DNA of 64,000 nt from Neomelitea salexigens DSM 19753 (lineage in GTDB: Bacteria > Pseudomonadota > Gammaproteobacteria > Pseudomonadales > Spongiibacteraceae). The stretch covers positions 124,001 to 188,000 of the forward strand of contig NZ_AULP01000006.1 in NCBI RefSeq assembly GCF_000422345.1, given 5' to 3'. Of the stretch, positions 63,552-64,000 are shown one piece after another (within the stretch, counting starts at the first letter, position 1; every line of letters begins with the position of its first letter). The position numbers were made by a program, and so were the translations under genes. Under the pieces are notes generated by a model. That model had not been told where the DNA came from, did not search any database, and saw only the letters and a list, made by a program, of their open reading frames with translations.

Positions 63552-64000
63552 TTGCTCGTTTGCGCGGTGTCTTGCTGGAAAAGCAGGCCCCGGAAATTGT
63601 GGTGGATATCAACGGCCTCGGTTACGAAGTCCTGGTGCCGATGACCACCCTCTATAACCTGCCGCCGCTGGGCGAAGAGGTGTCGCTCTACACTCAGTTT
63701 ATTGTCCGCGAGGACGCGCAATTGCTGTTTGGTTTTAGCGACACCCGCTCGCGGCAGCTGTTTCGCGACCTGATCAAAGTTAACGGCGTCGGCCCCAAGC
63801 TTGCCTTGACGGTGATGTCGGGAATCGACAGCGACGATTTTGTGCGTTGCGTGCAAGAGGGCGACACCGCATCGCTGGTCCGACTGCCCGGCGTGGGCAA
63901 GAAGACCGCAGAGCGGCTGATCATGGAAATGAAAGACCGCTTGGAAAGCTGGGCGCCGTCGGCAGCGGCATCGCCCGCTGTGGCTGCGCAGCCCTCAGCT
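63548..64000 (+). CDS. ruvA: Holliday junction branch migration protein RuvA (partial)
   Basis: The reading frame starts at 63548 ([20 protein letters not shown]) and runs off the window after about 151 codons; full-length RuvA is near 200 residues, so the C-terminal domain is missing only because of the window edge. The OB-fold domain and both helix-hairpin-helix motifs ([13 protein letters not shown] and [16 protein letters not shown]) are visible. Binds Holliday junctions and loads RuvB. Confidence 0.95.
   Translation, partial: MIARLRGVLLEKQAPEIVVDINGLGYEVLVPMTTLYNLPPLGEEVSLYTQFIVREDAQLLFGFSDTRSRQLFRDLIKVNGVGPKLALTVMSGIDSDDFVRCVQEGDTASLVRLPGVGKKTAERLIMEMKDRLESWAPSAAASPAVAAQPSA

Overview
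The window looks like a chromosomal segment of a Gram-negative gammaproteobacterium, most likely a marine member of the Cellvibrionales (Spongiibacteraceae/Halieaceae-like). This placement is inferred, not proven. It rests on the conserved blocks dsbD-aroQ-accB-accC-prmA and fmdB-aspS-yebC-ruvC-ruvA, on PBP1B, DsbD, YajG and DUF2333 proteins, and on a wax-ester gene pair of the Marinobacter type. DNA is moderately G+C rich and even in character. No insertion sequence, phage gene, CRISPR array, rRNA or tRNA gene was recognised.

Layout. 1-6159 (all minus): DUF3426 zinc-ribbon protein, prmA, the fatty-acid and shikimate genes accC/accB/aroQ, and dsbD. 6294-8386 (plus): copper chaperone PCu(A)C, DUF2333 and a YajG-like lipoprotein. 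8432-22906: mixed housekeeping and envelope genes (PfkB kinase, PBP1B, twin-ABC ATPase, LOG protein, Kef-type antiporter, DUF2157/GDYXXLXY pair, acyl-CoA desaturase, ketopantoate reductase-like, secreted hypothetical, stand-alone cobyrinate amidase). 23000-28722: a class II aldolase/Mpo1-like/small membrane protein operon facing a Crp/Fnr regulator, then DUF481, MscS, an SDR, a Fur-box-controlled Cys-rich protein and DUF4404.

28950-46339 is a catabolic block. It starts with a nitronate monooxygenase-like enzyme, a DUF1330 protein, an MFS transporter and an AraC-type regulator. A seven-gene plus-strand operon follows: acyl-CoA dehydrogenase, GST, AtuD-like dehydrogenase, AtuC-like carboxyltransferase, AtuE-like hydratase, AtuF-like biotin carboxylase and AtuA. 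This matches the acyclic terpene (citronellate/geranyl-CoA) pathway in content but not in order. A 13-bp direct repeat with a 22-bp period sits just upstream of the operon, as expected for an AraC-family operator. A second module has a MmyB-type regulator followed by a long acyl-CoA dehydrogenase, a MaoC hydratase and an SDR, enough for one beta-oxidation round.

46449-47564 holds three small stress proteins (BON, CsbD, DUF1328). 47896-51421 is a wax ester pair: a WS/DGAT acyltransferase upstream of a 662-residue two-domain fatty acyl reductase. 51681-53194 has a membrane-anchored redoxin and a Nudix hydrolase. 53310-55220 holds an EF-hand protein, an ECF sigma factor, a single-pass putative anti-sigma protein and a CnrX/ZraP-type periplasmic sensor, a Cnr-like signalling unit. 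55214-64000 is housekeeping: lytic transglycosylase, proS, HIT protein, lhgO, a tailed HU-like protein, fmdB, aspS, yebC, ruvC and the 5' part of ruvA, which runs off the window.
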